DNA of 50,739 bases from Bacteroidales bacterium (GTDB lineage Bacteria > Bacteroidota > Bacteroidia > Bacteroidales > Paludibacteraceae). Shown one piece after another: positions 23,984-32,105 of the stretch. Under the pieces are notes generated by a model. The model made no database searches, was not told where the DNA came from, and was given only the letters and a program-made list of their open reading frames with translations. The position numbers and the translations under genes are program-made. The stretch lies in the NCBI GenBank assembly GCA_900766775.1, contig CAAFXN010000177.1, positions 1 through 50,739 of the forward strand, given 5' to 3'. The stretch's first letter is position 1; every line of letters starts with the position of its first letter.

Positions 23984-25192
23984 ATGAACACAACATGTAA
24001 AAATCTCTCTTTGGCTGCTTTGTGCGGCATGATTGCTGTGGCGTGGACAGGATGTACGCCCGAGAAACCTGCCTACGACAAGGCGCATATCCTCGAAGTG
24101 GCAGAAGCACAGGTGGATTATCAGATAAAGTTGGTCGAGGAAGACCAGACGCAAGTGCTCAATCCCCGTTCGGTGGTGAACGGTGTTATCCAGTATATCC
24201 CCATCGATGACTGGTGCTCCGGCTTCTTCCCCGGTATCGTATGGGAGATGTACCGCCTCACGGGCGATGAGAAATACCTCCCCTATGCCGAGAAATACAC
24301 CGAGGCATTGGATAGTATCAAGCACCTGAAATGGCACCACGATGTGGGCTTCATGATGGACTGCTCCTATGGTCAGGGTTTGTCGGCTACGGGCAATCCC
24401 GCGTATGCCGAGGTGCTGGTGGAGACCGCACGCTCGCTGGCAACCCGCTTCCGCCCTGCTGCAGGCGTATTCCAGTCGTGGGACGAAGACCGCGGATGGC
24501 AAGGTGAGCGCGGATGGATGTGCCCCACCATCATCGACAACATGATGAACCTCGAACTGATGTTCAAGGCAACGCAAATCAGCGGCGACTCCACCTTCTG
24601 GCATATGGCAGTGAGCCATGCGGACACCACGCTCAAGTACCATTTCCGCGACGACTACTCCACCTACCACGTGGTGGACTACGACAAGGTGAACGGCGGT
24701 GTGCGCCGTCGCTGCACCGCACAAGGTCTCTTCGACGAGTCCTGCTGGGCACGCGGTGAGACATGGGCGCTCTACGGCTTCGGTATCTGCTACTACTACA
24801 CCCACGACGAGCGTTACCTCGAGCGTTGCAAGCAGGTGTACAACTATATCTTCAACCACCCGCGCTTGCCGGAAGACCTCGTGCCCTATTGGGACTACGA
24901 CGACCCCGCTATCCCCAACGCACCGCGTGATGCCTCCTCGGCTGCCGTTACCGCTTCGGCACTCTATCTCCTGAGCGAGTGGATTCCCGAGTACCGTGCT
25001 ACGGCGGATAAAATCATGGCGTCGCTCTCCTCGCCTGCATACTTGGCACTCGTGGGCACCAACGGCAATTTCATCCTCATGCACTCTACGGGTGCCCTGC
25101 CTTTCGGCGGAGAGATTGATGTGCCTATCAACTACGCAGACTACTATTTCCTCGAAGCACTTCTGCGTGCGGAAGGGAAAGACCTACCCTAA
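23984..25192 (+). CDS. GH88 unsaturated glucuronyl hydrolase, lipoprotein
   Basis: 402 aa. It hydrates and removes the 4,5-unsaturated uronate left at the non-reducing end by a lyase. Lipoprotein signal with Cys24 (AWTGCTPE). GH88 hallmarks: HHDVGFMM with Asp120, and PTIIDNMMNLELM with Asp185, which correspond to the two catalytic Asp of the family; also ARGETWALYG. Length is normal for the family. It is tightly linked to the PL8 lyase upstream, giving the classical lyase-then-hydrolase pair for glycosaminoglycan-type substrates. The lipoprotein anchor suggests action in the periplasm or at the outer membrane. Confidence 0.94.
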   Translation: MNTTCKNLSLAALCGMIAVAWTGCTPEKPAYDKAHILEVAEAQVDYQIKLVEEDQTQVLNPRSVVNGVIQYIPIDDWCSGFFPGIVWEMYRLTGDEKYLPYAEKYTEALDSIKHLKWHHDVGFMMDCSYGQGLSATGNPAYAEVLVETARSLATRFRPAAGVFQSWDEDRGWQGERGWMCPTIIDNMMNLELMFKATQISGDSTFWHMAVSHADTTLKYHFRDDYSTYHVVDYDKVNGGVRRRCTAQGLFDESCWARGETWALYGFGICYYYTHDERYLERCKQVYNYIFNHPRLPEDLVPYWDYDDPAIPNAPRDASSAAVTASALYLLSEWIPEYRATADKIMASLSSPAYLALVGTNGNFILMHSTGALPFGGEIDVPINYADYYFLEALLRAEGKDLP

Positions 25193-25241
25193 GAAAACGT
25201 TTGCGGCTAACAGACCGCATGCAAACAACCAGCTGACAAAC

Positions 25242-25274
25242 TTGGGTGATTCTTGGGTGATTGTTGGGTGATTG
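25242..25274. repeat. 11-bp tandem repeat, three copies of TTGGGTGATTS
   Basis: Perfectly phased copies at 25242, 25253 and 25264 in the 137-bp spacer before the second PL8-like gene. The 11-bp period equals that of the array at 10268, but the unit differs. Confidence 0.85.
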
Positions 25275-25329
25275 ACGATACTTAACCGAGAGCATACCGA
25301 CTGAATAAGCACAACATAATGGAGGAAAA

Positions 25330-28254
25330 ATGAAACAATGTCTGAAATATATCGTGTGCTTGCTTTGTTGCGTAGCCACATGTGATGTCGCTTTTGGCGA
25401 GTTTTCCCAACTTGTCCCGATCTATCGGGATCCCGCTATCCTAAGTTTCGAACATTCCGTGCAGCCCTTCACCACCTCAAGAGGAGGAACCATCAGCGTG
25501 AGTGGCGACCATTATAAACATGGTTGCCACTCGCTGTTGTGGTCATGGTCAAGAGAAGGCGCCTATCTCTCTGTCCGCCAACCCATTGCCTATGAGCACC
25601 ACAAGACGGTAAACACGGACAACAGCGTCTATACCTTCGTCTTTTGGATGTATCTGGAGCAACCCTTGACTGACTCTGTACGTTTCGAGTTCCGCAAGCA
25701 AGGGAAGGTCTGCTGTTGGTTCTACTATGCCGCCAACTTCACCGGCTGGCGGGGCGCATGGCTTGCTTTCCGCCGCGACATGCAGGGCGCACCCGAAGAA
25801 GGTATGGACGAGTTGCGTATCTATGCGCCGAAGGGCAGTCGTAAAGGGCGGCTATACCTCGACCATGTCATCTTATCGTCTCTGCAAGACGTGCGACACC
25901 ATACAGCGGACTTCCAAGCACCGTATATCAATCCCCGCTCGGAGAGCCATTGGCTGGTGTTGCTCCGCTCGTGGCGGCAAGAGTTTGAGTTGCCGCTGCC
26001 CGATGCGGTAAGCAAAGCACAACAGCGAGACATCCGCCGTATTCAGCAGCGGATGGATAAGGAACTGATAGGCAGTCGCCTGAAAGACACGCCCAATCTC
26101 GATTCCCTGCGTGCCCGATATGCTGTCTATCATTTAGAAGATAGCCCGGGGTTGCCCGTCTTCTTCGAACGTTTCGGGGAGACCTACACCCACTACGACA
26201 ACACCACTACCTACACACAGAAGATAGGCGACATGGGGCTCTCCCGTGCCAACCAACTCCTCTACGACCTCGCCCTTGCCTACCGACAACAGACTGCGGA
26301 CAGCGAAGAGATAGCGCACATGTTCCTTTCCCTCACGCGCCACATGCTTGACCAAGGGTTTCAGGCAGGCAGCGCGATGGGGACGCTACACCATCTGGGT
26401 TACTCCATGCGCTATTTCTACCCCGCCATGTACCTCATGCGCGAGGTGTTGCGCGATGCGGGTATGCTCCGCGAGGTGCAACAGGCGATGGAGTGGTTCA
26501 GCGGTGCAGGTGAAGTGAAGGTCCTGCCACGCAAACCCGGTATGGACATCGATGCGTTCAACACCAGCCTCGAAGGGCGACTGCTGAGCATCCTGATGAT
26601 AGACGACCCGCGCGAGCAAGTGCGCTACCTCAATGCCTTCTCCCGCTGGGTGGACAACGGCTTCCGCTATAGCGACGGACTGAGCGGCTGCTTCAAGCCC
26701 GACGGCACTATCTTCCACCATTGCAACCACTATCCCGCCTACGCCGTGGGCGGACTGACGGGCGCTGTGAAAGCCACATGGTTGCTCCACGGCACCGAGT
26801 GGGCTATCAGTCGCGAGAGCCACGAGATACTGAAGCAATCGCTGCTCAGCATGCGTATCTACTGCAACCTCACCGCGTGGCCGCTTTCTCTCTCGGGCAG
26901 ACACCCCGATGGCAAAGGACACCTCATCCCGCGCCATTACAAGCAGTTAGCCCAATGCGGCAGTCCCGACGGGCAACACAAGACAGACCCTGAGTTGCAG
27001 GCAGCCTACCTCCGACTGATTCATAAAGGCGATACCGCGGCGGAACGAGCCCCCGAAGGCGCATGGTCGTTCCCCTATTCCTGCTTGCAAGTGCAACGCC
27101 GCGGCGAGTGGATGGTGGCTATCAAAGGACACAGCCGCTATATATGGAACACCGAGACCTACGAGCGCTGCAACCTCTACGGGCGCTATCTCAACTATGG
27201 CAATATCCAAATCATGGGTAGCGGCGACCCTGTCTCCAACTTCGCTTCCGGCTTCCGACAGGAAGGCTGGGACTGGAATCGTTGGCCCGGCACTACGACC
27301 CTCATCCTGCCTATCGACTCGCTCCTATGCCAAGTGCGCAACTTGGATGTCAACTCGGGTTTTGAAGAGATGTTGCTCAGCGATGAGACTTTCTGCAACG
27401 GACTCTCGCTCGGCGGCAATGGTATTTGGGGCATGAAGTTGCATAGTCATGATAAGTACGACGGTACGCTGCGCGCCCGCAAGTCGGTCTTCTGCTTTGA
27501 CAACCGTATCATCTGCCTCGGCACCAACATAGCGTGCCAAGCCGACGCCCCTGTGGAGACCACGCTCTTCCAAGTGGCGGAGAACAGGACCCACCCCAAC
27601 CCTCCCTACGAGAGCACCCCAAAAATCGAAGATTTTTCGGGGACCCCGCGAGGGAGGGAGAGGGGACCCACCCCTGCTCTCACTGACGGTTACGGCAACT
27701 ATTACTACACCGCTGACTCCATCCGCCTCTTTGAAGGCGTGCAGCACTCCCGCCACGAAGAGACGATGGCACCCACCGAGGGTCGTTTCCGCACTGCTTC
27801 TATCGTCCACGGTGTCCGCCCGCATAACGGCTCCTACGAGTATGTCATACGCGTGCAACCCACGGATGAAGAGATAAGTGCCGACTTGGCTTATGAGGTG
27901 CTGCGTGCCGACTCCGCTGCACATATCGTGCGGGACAAGCAGACCGGCATGACGGGTTACGTCCTTTTCGAGCCCAATGCGGCGTTCGGCAACAGCGCCC
28001 CCTGTCTCGTGATGACCTGCCCCACCGATTCGGGGCTTGTCGTCAGCGTAGCCGACCCCGACCTGCACCTCTACGAAGGACCGTCCGATGAGACCTACGA
28101 TGCCCATGGAAAGCGCGTGGAGCGCATCATCTACTCTTATCCATGGAAGGACGACCCCTCACGCCCGAGTACTATCACGCTCACCATCCAAGGACAAACC
28201 CTTACCTTCACCTGCCAACACGGCATGGCGAGCCAAAGGACAATCAACCACTGA
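25330..28254 (+). CDS. PL8-like polysaccharide lyase, second and divergent copy
   Basis: 974 aa, signal peptide MKQCLKYIVCLLCCVATCDVAFG. Related to the first lyase over its whole length: a sandwich domain (HYKHGCHSLLWSW), then DGTIFHHCNHYPAYAV with His464 and Tyr471 spaced 7 apart, SLSGRHPDG with Arg524 (60 residues later, close to chondroitinase ABC), WDWNRWPGTTT and KSVFCFDNRIICLG. Where chondroitinase ABC is expected to have its catalytic Glu this protein reads GGNGIWGM, so activity may be altered. Unlike the first lyase it lacks a sorting tail. Two repeat elements are read in frame: at 25409-25430 just after the signal peptide (QLVPIYRDP) and at 27587-27660 (NPPYESTPKIEDFSGTPR). The differing export signals suggest a different location or a periplasmic second step. 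Confidence 0.85.
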   Translation: MKQCLKYIVCLLCCVATCDVAFGEFSQLVPIYRDPAILSFEHSVQPFTTSRGGTISVSGDHYKHGCHSLLWSWSREGAYLSVRQPIAYEHHKTVNTDNSVYTFVFWMYLEQPLTDSVRFEFRKQGKVCCWFYYAANFTGWRGAWLAFRRDMQGAPEEGMDELRIYAPKGSRKGRLYLDHVILSSLQDVRHHTADFQAPYINPRSESHWLVLLRSWRQEFELPLPDAVSKAQQRDIRRIQQRMDKELIGSRLKDTPNLDSLRARYAVYHLEDSPGLPVFFERFGETYTHYDNTTTYTQKIGDMGLSRANQLLYDLALAYRQQTADSEEIAHMFLSLTRHMLDQGFQAGSAMGTLHHLGYSMRYFYPAMYLMREVLRDAGMLREVQQAMEWFSGAGEVKVLPRKPGMDIDAFNTSLEGRLLSILMIDDPREQVRYLNAFSRWVDNGFRYSDGLSGCFKPDGTIFHHCNHYPAYAVGGLTGAVKATWLLHGTEWAISRESHEILKQSLLSMRIYCNLTAWPLSLSGRHPDGKGHLIPRHYKQLAQCGSPDGQHKTDPELQAAYLRLIHKGDTAAERAPEGAWSFPYSCLQVQRRGEWMVAIKGHSRYIWNTETYERCNLYGRYLNYGNIQIMGSGDPVSNFASGFRQEGWDWNRWPGTTTLILPIDSLLCQVRNLDVNSGFEEMLLSDETFCNGLSLGGNGIWGMKLHSHDKYDGTLRARKSVFCFDNRIICLGTNIACQADAPVETTLFQVAENRTHPNPPYESTPKIEDFSGTPRGRERGPTPALTDGYGNYYYTADSIRLFEGVQHSRHEETMAPTEGRFRTASIVHGVRPHNGSYEYVIRVQPTDEEISADLAYEVLRADSAAHIVRDKQTGMTGYVLFEPNAAFGNSAPCLVMTCPTDSGLVVSVADPDLHLYEGPSDETYDAHGKRVERIIYSYPWKDDPSRPSTITLTIQGQTLTFTCQHGMASQRTINH
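25405..25435. repeat. 22-bp palindromic element, copy 1 (inside second lyase gene)
   Basis: Core at 25409-25430: AACTTGTCCC followed by GATCTATCGGGA, containing the inverted repeat TCCCGATctATCGGGA. Near-identical copies occur at 29537-29558 (reverse strand) and 48547-48568, all inside coding sequence. Confidence 0.85.
27587..27660. repeat. Nested CCCTCCCT palindrome inside second lyase gene
   Basis: Outer arms CCCTCCCT (27600-27607) and AGGGAGGG (27651-27658); inside, GAGAGCACCCC, hairpin AAAAATC-gaa-GATTTTT, CGGGGACCCCGC. It has the same core as 4818-4890, which is intergenic. Translated in frame into NPPYESTPKIEDFSGTPR, between VETTLFQVAEN and DGYGNYYY. Confidence 0.9.
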
Positions 28255-28259
28255 CCACT

Positions 28260-30929
28260 ATGAACAGACTTCACCACATCATACTATTTTTGGCTTTGTG
28301 CCTAATCGGAGTATGCTCTGCACAGGCGGAGGACTATTTCTTCCGCCATATCAGCATGGAGCAGGGGCTGCCGCAGATGTCGGTAGCGGATGTGTATCAG
28401 GATAGCGAAGGATACATGTGGTTTGCCACCCGTCAGGGTGCGGCACGCTACGACGGGCGTAATATGGAGGTGTTCAATCCCGATGCCGGCGACCTCCACT
28501 CCCTTTTGTCGCCCGTGGTGGAGCAGATAGAGGGCGACACCCTCACCAATATCTACATCCGCACGACTGGTATCAACCGCTACCACCTGCGTACCCACCG
28601 TATGCACATGCTCTGCAACCAGACGGTCTCTGCTATGACGGCTACTGCCGATGGCTTGTATTTCACGGCAGCGGGACACTTGTATCTCTACAACGCTCAT
28701 ACCGACAGCGTGCATGTGGTATGCACCCTACCCGATGTGGAGGGTATCTGTATCCTCCGCTGCCTGCATGGTATCTTGTACATAGGCACGGTGGAAGGAC
28801 GGTTGTACAGCCTGACCTATACGCACTCCCTCACGCTGCTGTATGAACTGGGCAGCCAGATTGCCTGTATCTACGAGACCCGTTCCCACAACACCTATAT
28901 CGGCACATGGGCAGACGGCTTATACCGACTCAAGACAGGCGGGATAGAACATTTCACCACCAAAGAGGGATTGGTATCCGACTTTGTGCGTGCCGTCTAT
29001 GAGGACTCGCACAATACGTTGTGGATAGGTACCGATATAGGCTTGCAACGACTGCCTGACCAGCGTCTGTTCTTACAAGGGCAGTCTGTATGGCGACTCA
29101 CGGCGGACAGAGGCGGCAACCTATGGGCAGGTACTTATTTCGACGGCGTGTTCTTCTTCAATCCGTCCATAGACTACTACTGCACTATTCCGTTGCCCTT
29201 TGAGGACTTCCCCGTGATCAGTCATATCCTGCCGCTGCCGAACCATAGACAAGTACTTTCTACCGAGGGCGAAGGTTTGTACATCACCACCGACGAGGGA
29301 GAGATAATCAGCCACTTGGATATCCCTAACATCAAGTCCACCTATTACGATGCCGACCATGCCATGCTCTATCTCGGTACTCACCTGCATGGTCTGTACT
29401 CCGTCTCGTTGGCATCGTTGCTACACGCCACTCCTAACACTACGCGCTGCCCACTCAACGTAAAACATTACGACCTGCCTTTCCCGCACCGCAACGGCTG
29501 TCAGATAGTACGTTCGATACTTCCTGCGGGGGACTCTCCCGATAGATTGGGACAAGTTCTTCTGCTGGGGACGCACAACGGAGTGTTCTCCTTCTCGCCC
29601 GCAGACGGCACCTTCCGATTGCTCTCTCCGACACTGGACAGCGCCATCAGCAAGGTGGTTAGTATGGTGCTGTCGGAAGACGGCAGTACGCTCTATGTAG
29701 GAGGTGAGCAACTGGTGCGCTACGACATGGTGCACGACGACGCACGGACGATGGAGCAACTGCCTTTCCGCAATATCGAGAAACTGCTGCTCGACCGCTT
29801 CGACCGCCTATGGGTAGGTACGGACGGTAACGGCGTCTGGCAATGTACGGTAGAGAACGGTGATATCTCCTCTCCCGTTGCCTACACCTCGCGTACTTGT
29901 GGCTTGCAGAACGACTATGTGCGCAACCTGTTGCTCACGCCGATGGGGCACCTTATGGTGGTTACCACTCGTGGCTTTTCTATCATCCTCTCGCACGACA
30001 ATGCCGCTGCTGTACCCTATCCCGTTACCAACTACAGCCCGGGGACCTATCTGCCTCTCAGTTCGCTCTATAACGGCGGTGTGGCGCTTGCGCCCAATGG
30101 TGATATCCTGCTTGCAGGCATGGACGGCATGATAAAGTTCCGCGAAGAGCACCTCCGTCAGTTGCCCATAATGCCGTCTATCGTGCTGGAGCATCCCTAT
30201 CAATACGCGGACAAGATTACCTTGCCGCACCACCAACGGGATATCAGCCTGCACTATTCCATCCAGACGAACAACCTCTACCCCGAGAGTATGTTCCTGC
30301 GCTATAGCATTGCCTGCCGCTACAATGCCTCTACGCAGGAGTTGGACGATTGGACGGGCGACATACGCTTGATGAACCTGCGCTACGGCACCAACCGATT
30401 GGAGTTGCAAGTGTATGACCGTCAGACCGACAGCGTGCTGGCGAAGCGCTCCCTTACCATTCGTGTTCGCCCGCCGTTCTATATCTCTTGGCCCGCCATC
30501 GTGCTCTACATACTGATAGTTCTTGCGGCGATAGGATTCTGTATCTACTACGTGCGCAAGCGTTTCAAGCAAGCCTTGCGCAAACAAGAGATGCAACAGT
30601 ATGATGAGATAAGGCTACAAATAGACACCTATATAGAGAAGCACCTGAGCGACGCAGAGTTGGATATTTCCCGACTATGCCGACAATTGGGCATTGGGCG
30701 TACTCGGCTGTTCCAAGTCTTCCACGATGTGTACGGTACCTCGCCGCAACAGTTGATAGCAGAGCGACGTTTGCAGCGCGCAGCCACGTGGTTGATTAGC
30801 CGTCCCCAGTGCAATATCTCAGAGATAGCATACGACTTGGGTTTCCAATCGCCCAAGTACTTCTCCCATTGCTTCAAGGAGCGCTACGGCACCACTCCGT
30901 CCAACTATCGTAAAACGAAGGCAAATTGA
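28260..30929 (+). CDS. Membrane sensor-regulator: periplasmic propeller, one TM helix, AraC-type DNA-binding domain
   Basis: 889 aa. Signal peptide MNRLHHIILFLALCLIGVCSAQA, then two-component-regulator propeller repeats (DSEGYMWFATRQGAARYDG, DSHNTLWIGTDIGLQRL, FDRLWVGTDGNGVW), a Y_Y_Y-like region, one transmembrane helix near residues 742-765 (AIVLYILIVLAAIGFCIYYV) and an AraC-type helix-turn-helix at the C-terminus (LCRQLGIGRTRLFQVFHDVYG, SEIAYDLGFQSPKYFSHCFK). Unlike hybrid two-component systems it has no histidine kinase or receiver domain, so the glycan signal must pass straight through the membrane to the DNA-binding domain. It probably activates this PUL. The ATG at 28260 is 5 bp after the lyase stop. 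A 22-bp repeat (29537-29558) is read in frame as SPDRLGQV. Confidence 0.88.
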   Translation: MNRLHHIILFLALCLIGVCSAQAEDYFFRHISMEQGLPQMSVADVYQDSEGYMWFATRQGAARYDGRNMEVFNPDAGDLHSLLSPVVEQIEGDTLTNIYIRTTGINRYHLRTHRMHMLCNQTVSAMTATADGLYFTAAGHLYLYNAHTDSVHVVCTLPDVEGICILRCLHGILYIGTVEGRLYSLTYTHSLTLLYELGSQIACIYETRSHNTYIGTWADGLYRLKTGGIEHFTTKEGLVSDFVRAVYEDSHNTLWIGTDIGLQRLPDQRLFLQGQSVWRLTADRGGNLWAGTYFDGVFFFNPSIDYYCTIPLPFEDFPVISHILPLPNHRQVLSTEGEGLYITTDEGEIISHLDIPNIKSTYYDADHAMLYLGTHLHGLYSVSLASLLHATPNTTRCPLNVKHYDLPFPHRNGCQIVRSILPAGDSPDRLGQVLLLGTHNGVFSFSPADGTFRLLSPTLDSAISKVVSMVLSEDGSTLYVGGEQLVRYDMVHDDARTMEQLPFRNIEKLLLDRFDRLWVGTDGNGVWQCTVENGDISSPVAYTSRTCGLQNDYVRNLLLTPMGHLMVVTTRGFSIILSHDNAAAVPYPVTNYSPGTYLPLSSLYNGGVALAPNGDILLAGMDGMIKFREEHLRQLPIMPSIVLEHPYQYADKITLPHHQRDISLHYSIQTNNLYPESMFLRYSIACRYNASTQELDDWTGDIRLMNLRYGTNRLELQVYDRQTDSVLAKRSLTIRVRPPFYISWPAIVLYILIVLAAIGFCIYYVRKRFKQALRKQEMQQYDEIRLQIDTYIEKHLSDAELDISRLCRQLGIGRTRLFQVFHDVYGTSPQQLIAERRLQRAATWLISRPQCNISEIAYDLGFQSPKYFSHCFKERYGTTPSNYRKTKAN
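29537..29558. repeat. 22-bp palindromic element, copy 2 (inside regulator gene, inverted)
   Basis: Reverse complement reads AACTTGTCCC then AATCTATCGGGA, matching copy 1 at 21 of 22 positions. It lies in the propeller region. Confidence 0.8.
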
Positions 30930-32002
30930 ACTGGCAGTTAGAGACTCACTATGTGATGGCAAAGCCCTGCGGAGCAAGATGTAATCTGCGGTGCGAGTAT
31001 TGCTATTACCGCGACAACATTCAGCGCGCCGACAGGTCTGACACAGAGACGGAGAAAGAGTGGTTGTCGGCATATATCCGTCAGTATATACAGATGAAGC
31101 CTCTCGGAGAAGAGGTGGTCTTCATATGGCACGGCGGAGAACCTCTGCTGAAGCCGATTCGTTTCTACGAAGAAGTTGTCCGATTGCAGAAACAATACGC
31201 CGACGGACATCCTATCTCCAACATCCTACAAACCAACGGGACACTACTCAACGAGGAGTGGTGTCGGTTCTTTCATGATGAGCAATGGACGGTAGGCGTA
31301 TCGGTAGATGGTCCCAAAGAAGTACATGAGCACTACCGAGGGGCGTGTTTTCAGCGTGTCATGCAAGGGGTAGAATTGCTCCACAAGTACGGCGTGGCAT
31401 ACACTATCATGGGGGTAATCACCGATGAGAGCGCGCGTCATCCGCTTGAAGTCTATCGTTTTGTGCGCCAATTAGGGACGAGTTTCATGCAGTTTGAGCC
31501 CCAATGCGAGCCCTATCTGCCCGGTAGGGTCTCCGCAGAAGACTTTGCCCGTTTCTATTGCTCTGTCTTTGACGAATGGTATGCGCACGATATCGGGAAG
31601 GTGTATATCGAACTGTTTGACAATACGCTCGCTATGCTGATGGGCTACCCTTCCTCGACCTGTGTGTTCTCCGACCATTGCGGCAATGCGTTGGCAGTGG
31701 AAGCAAACGGAGACGTGTTTGCCTGCGACCATTTTGTTCCCGAGTTGCGTTTGGGTAATCTGTTCTCCGAGTCGCTCCTCTCGCTCTTGTCTCATCCCGA
31801 GTTACGCGGCTTGGCAGCGGCGAAGATGCCTACTGCTTCGTCTTGCCTCTCGTGCGAGTACCTTCGCCTTTGCTATGGCGGGTGTCCACGCTACCGAGAC
31901 GAAGAGGGAAAACACGTCTTGTGCGAAGGCTACAAGACCTTTTTCCGGCATACCCTACCCCGCTTTCAGCAGATGGCAGCGGTCATTCGCGGGAGTAAGT
32001 AG
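30926..32002 (+). CDS. Anaerobic sulfatase-maturating enzyme (radical SAM/SPASM)
   Basis: 358 aa. Family enzymes convert a Cys or Ser in type I sulfatases to the catalytic formylglycine. The radical SAM cluster motif C-x3-C-x2-C is Cys19, Cys23 and Cys26 (CNLRCEYCYY); IWHGGEPLL and ILQTNGTLL are family motifs. The C-terminal SPASM cysteines are visible in SSCLSCEYLRLCYGGCPRY. I prefer the TTG at 30926, whose overlap with the regulator stop (TTGA) suggests coupling and which keeps the conserved residues before Cys19; an ATG at 30956 would trim them. No sulfatase gene is present in the window, so its substrates must be encoded elsewhere. Confidence 0.88.
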   Translation: MNWQLETHYVMAKPCGARCNLRCEYCYYRDNIQRADRSDTETEKEWLSAYIRQYIQMKPLGEEVVFIWHGGEPLLKPIRFYEEVVRLQKQYADGHPISNILQTNGTLLNEEWCRFFHDEQWTVGVSVDGPKEVHEHYRGACFQRVMQGVELLHKYGVAYTIMGVITDESARHPLEVYRFVRQLGTSFMQFEPQCEPYLPGRVSAEDFARFYCSVFDEWYAHDIGKVYIELFDNTLAMLMGYPSSTCVFSDHCGNALAVEANGDVFACDHFVPELRLGNLFSESLLSLLSHPELRGLAAAKMPTASSCLSCEYLRLCYGGCPRYRDEEGKHVLCEGYKTFFRHTLPRFQQMAAVIRGSK

Positions 32003-32037
32003 CAATTAGGAATTAGGAATTAGGAATTAGGAATTAT
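32003..32037. repeat. Heptamer array, 5 copies of GAATTAG
   Basis: CAATTAG, GAATTAG x3, GAATTAT, beginning directly after the stop codon of the radical SAM gene. Confidence 0.9.
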
Positions 32038-32049
32038 GAGGGCACATGC

Positions 32050-32077
32050 ACCGCGGGCGAGACGCCCGCGTCCCCAG
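32050..32077. repeat. 28-bp GC-rich palindrome, intergenic copy
   Basis: ACCGCGGGCG, AGACGCCCGCG, TCCCCAG. Its reverse complement matches the copy inside the lipoprotein signal peptide at 19906-19933. It lies between two convergent genes and could also serve as a hairpin there. Confidence 0.8.
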
Positions 32078-32105
32078 TTAGGATTTAGCGCGTCTGACCA
32101 CTGTT

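Noticed and set aside
31998..32105. Attachment site or insertion-sequence footprint between the radical SAM and CotH genes
   Set aside because: The spacer is explained by a heptamer array plus a GC-rich palindrome; no transposase, integrase or target duplication is seen.
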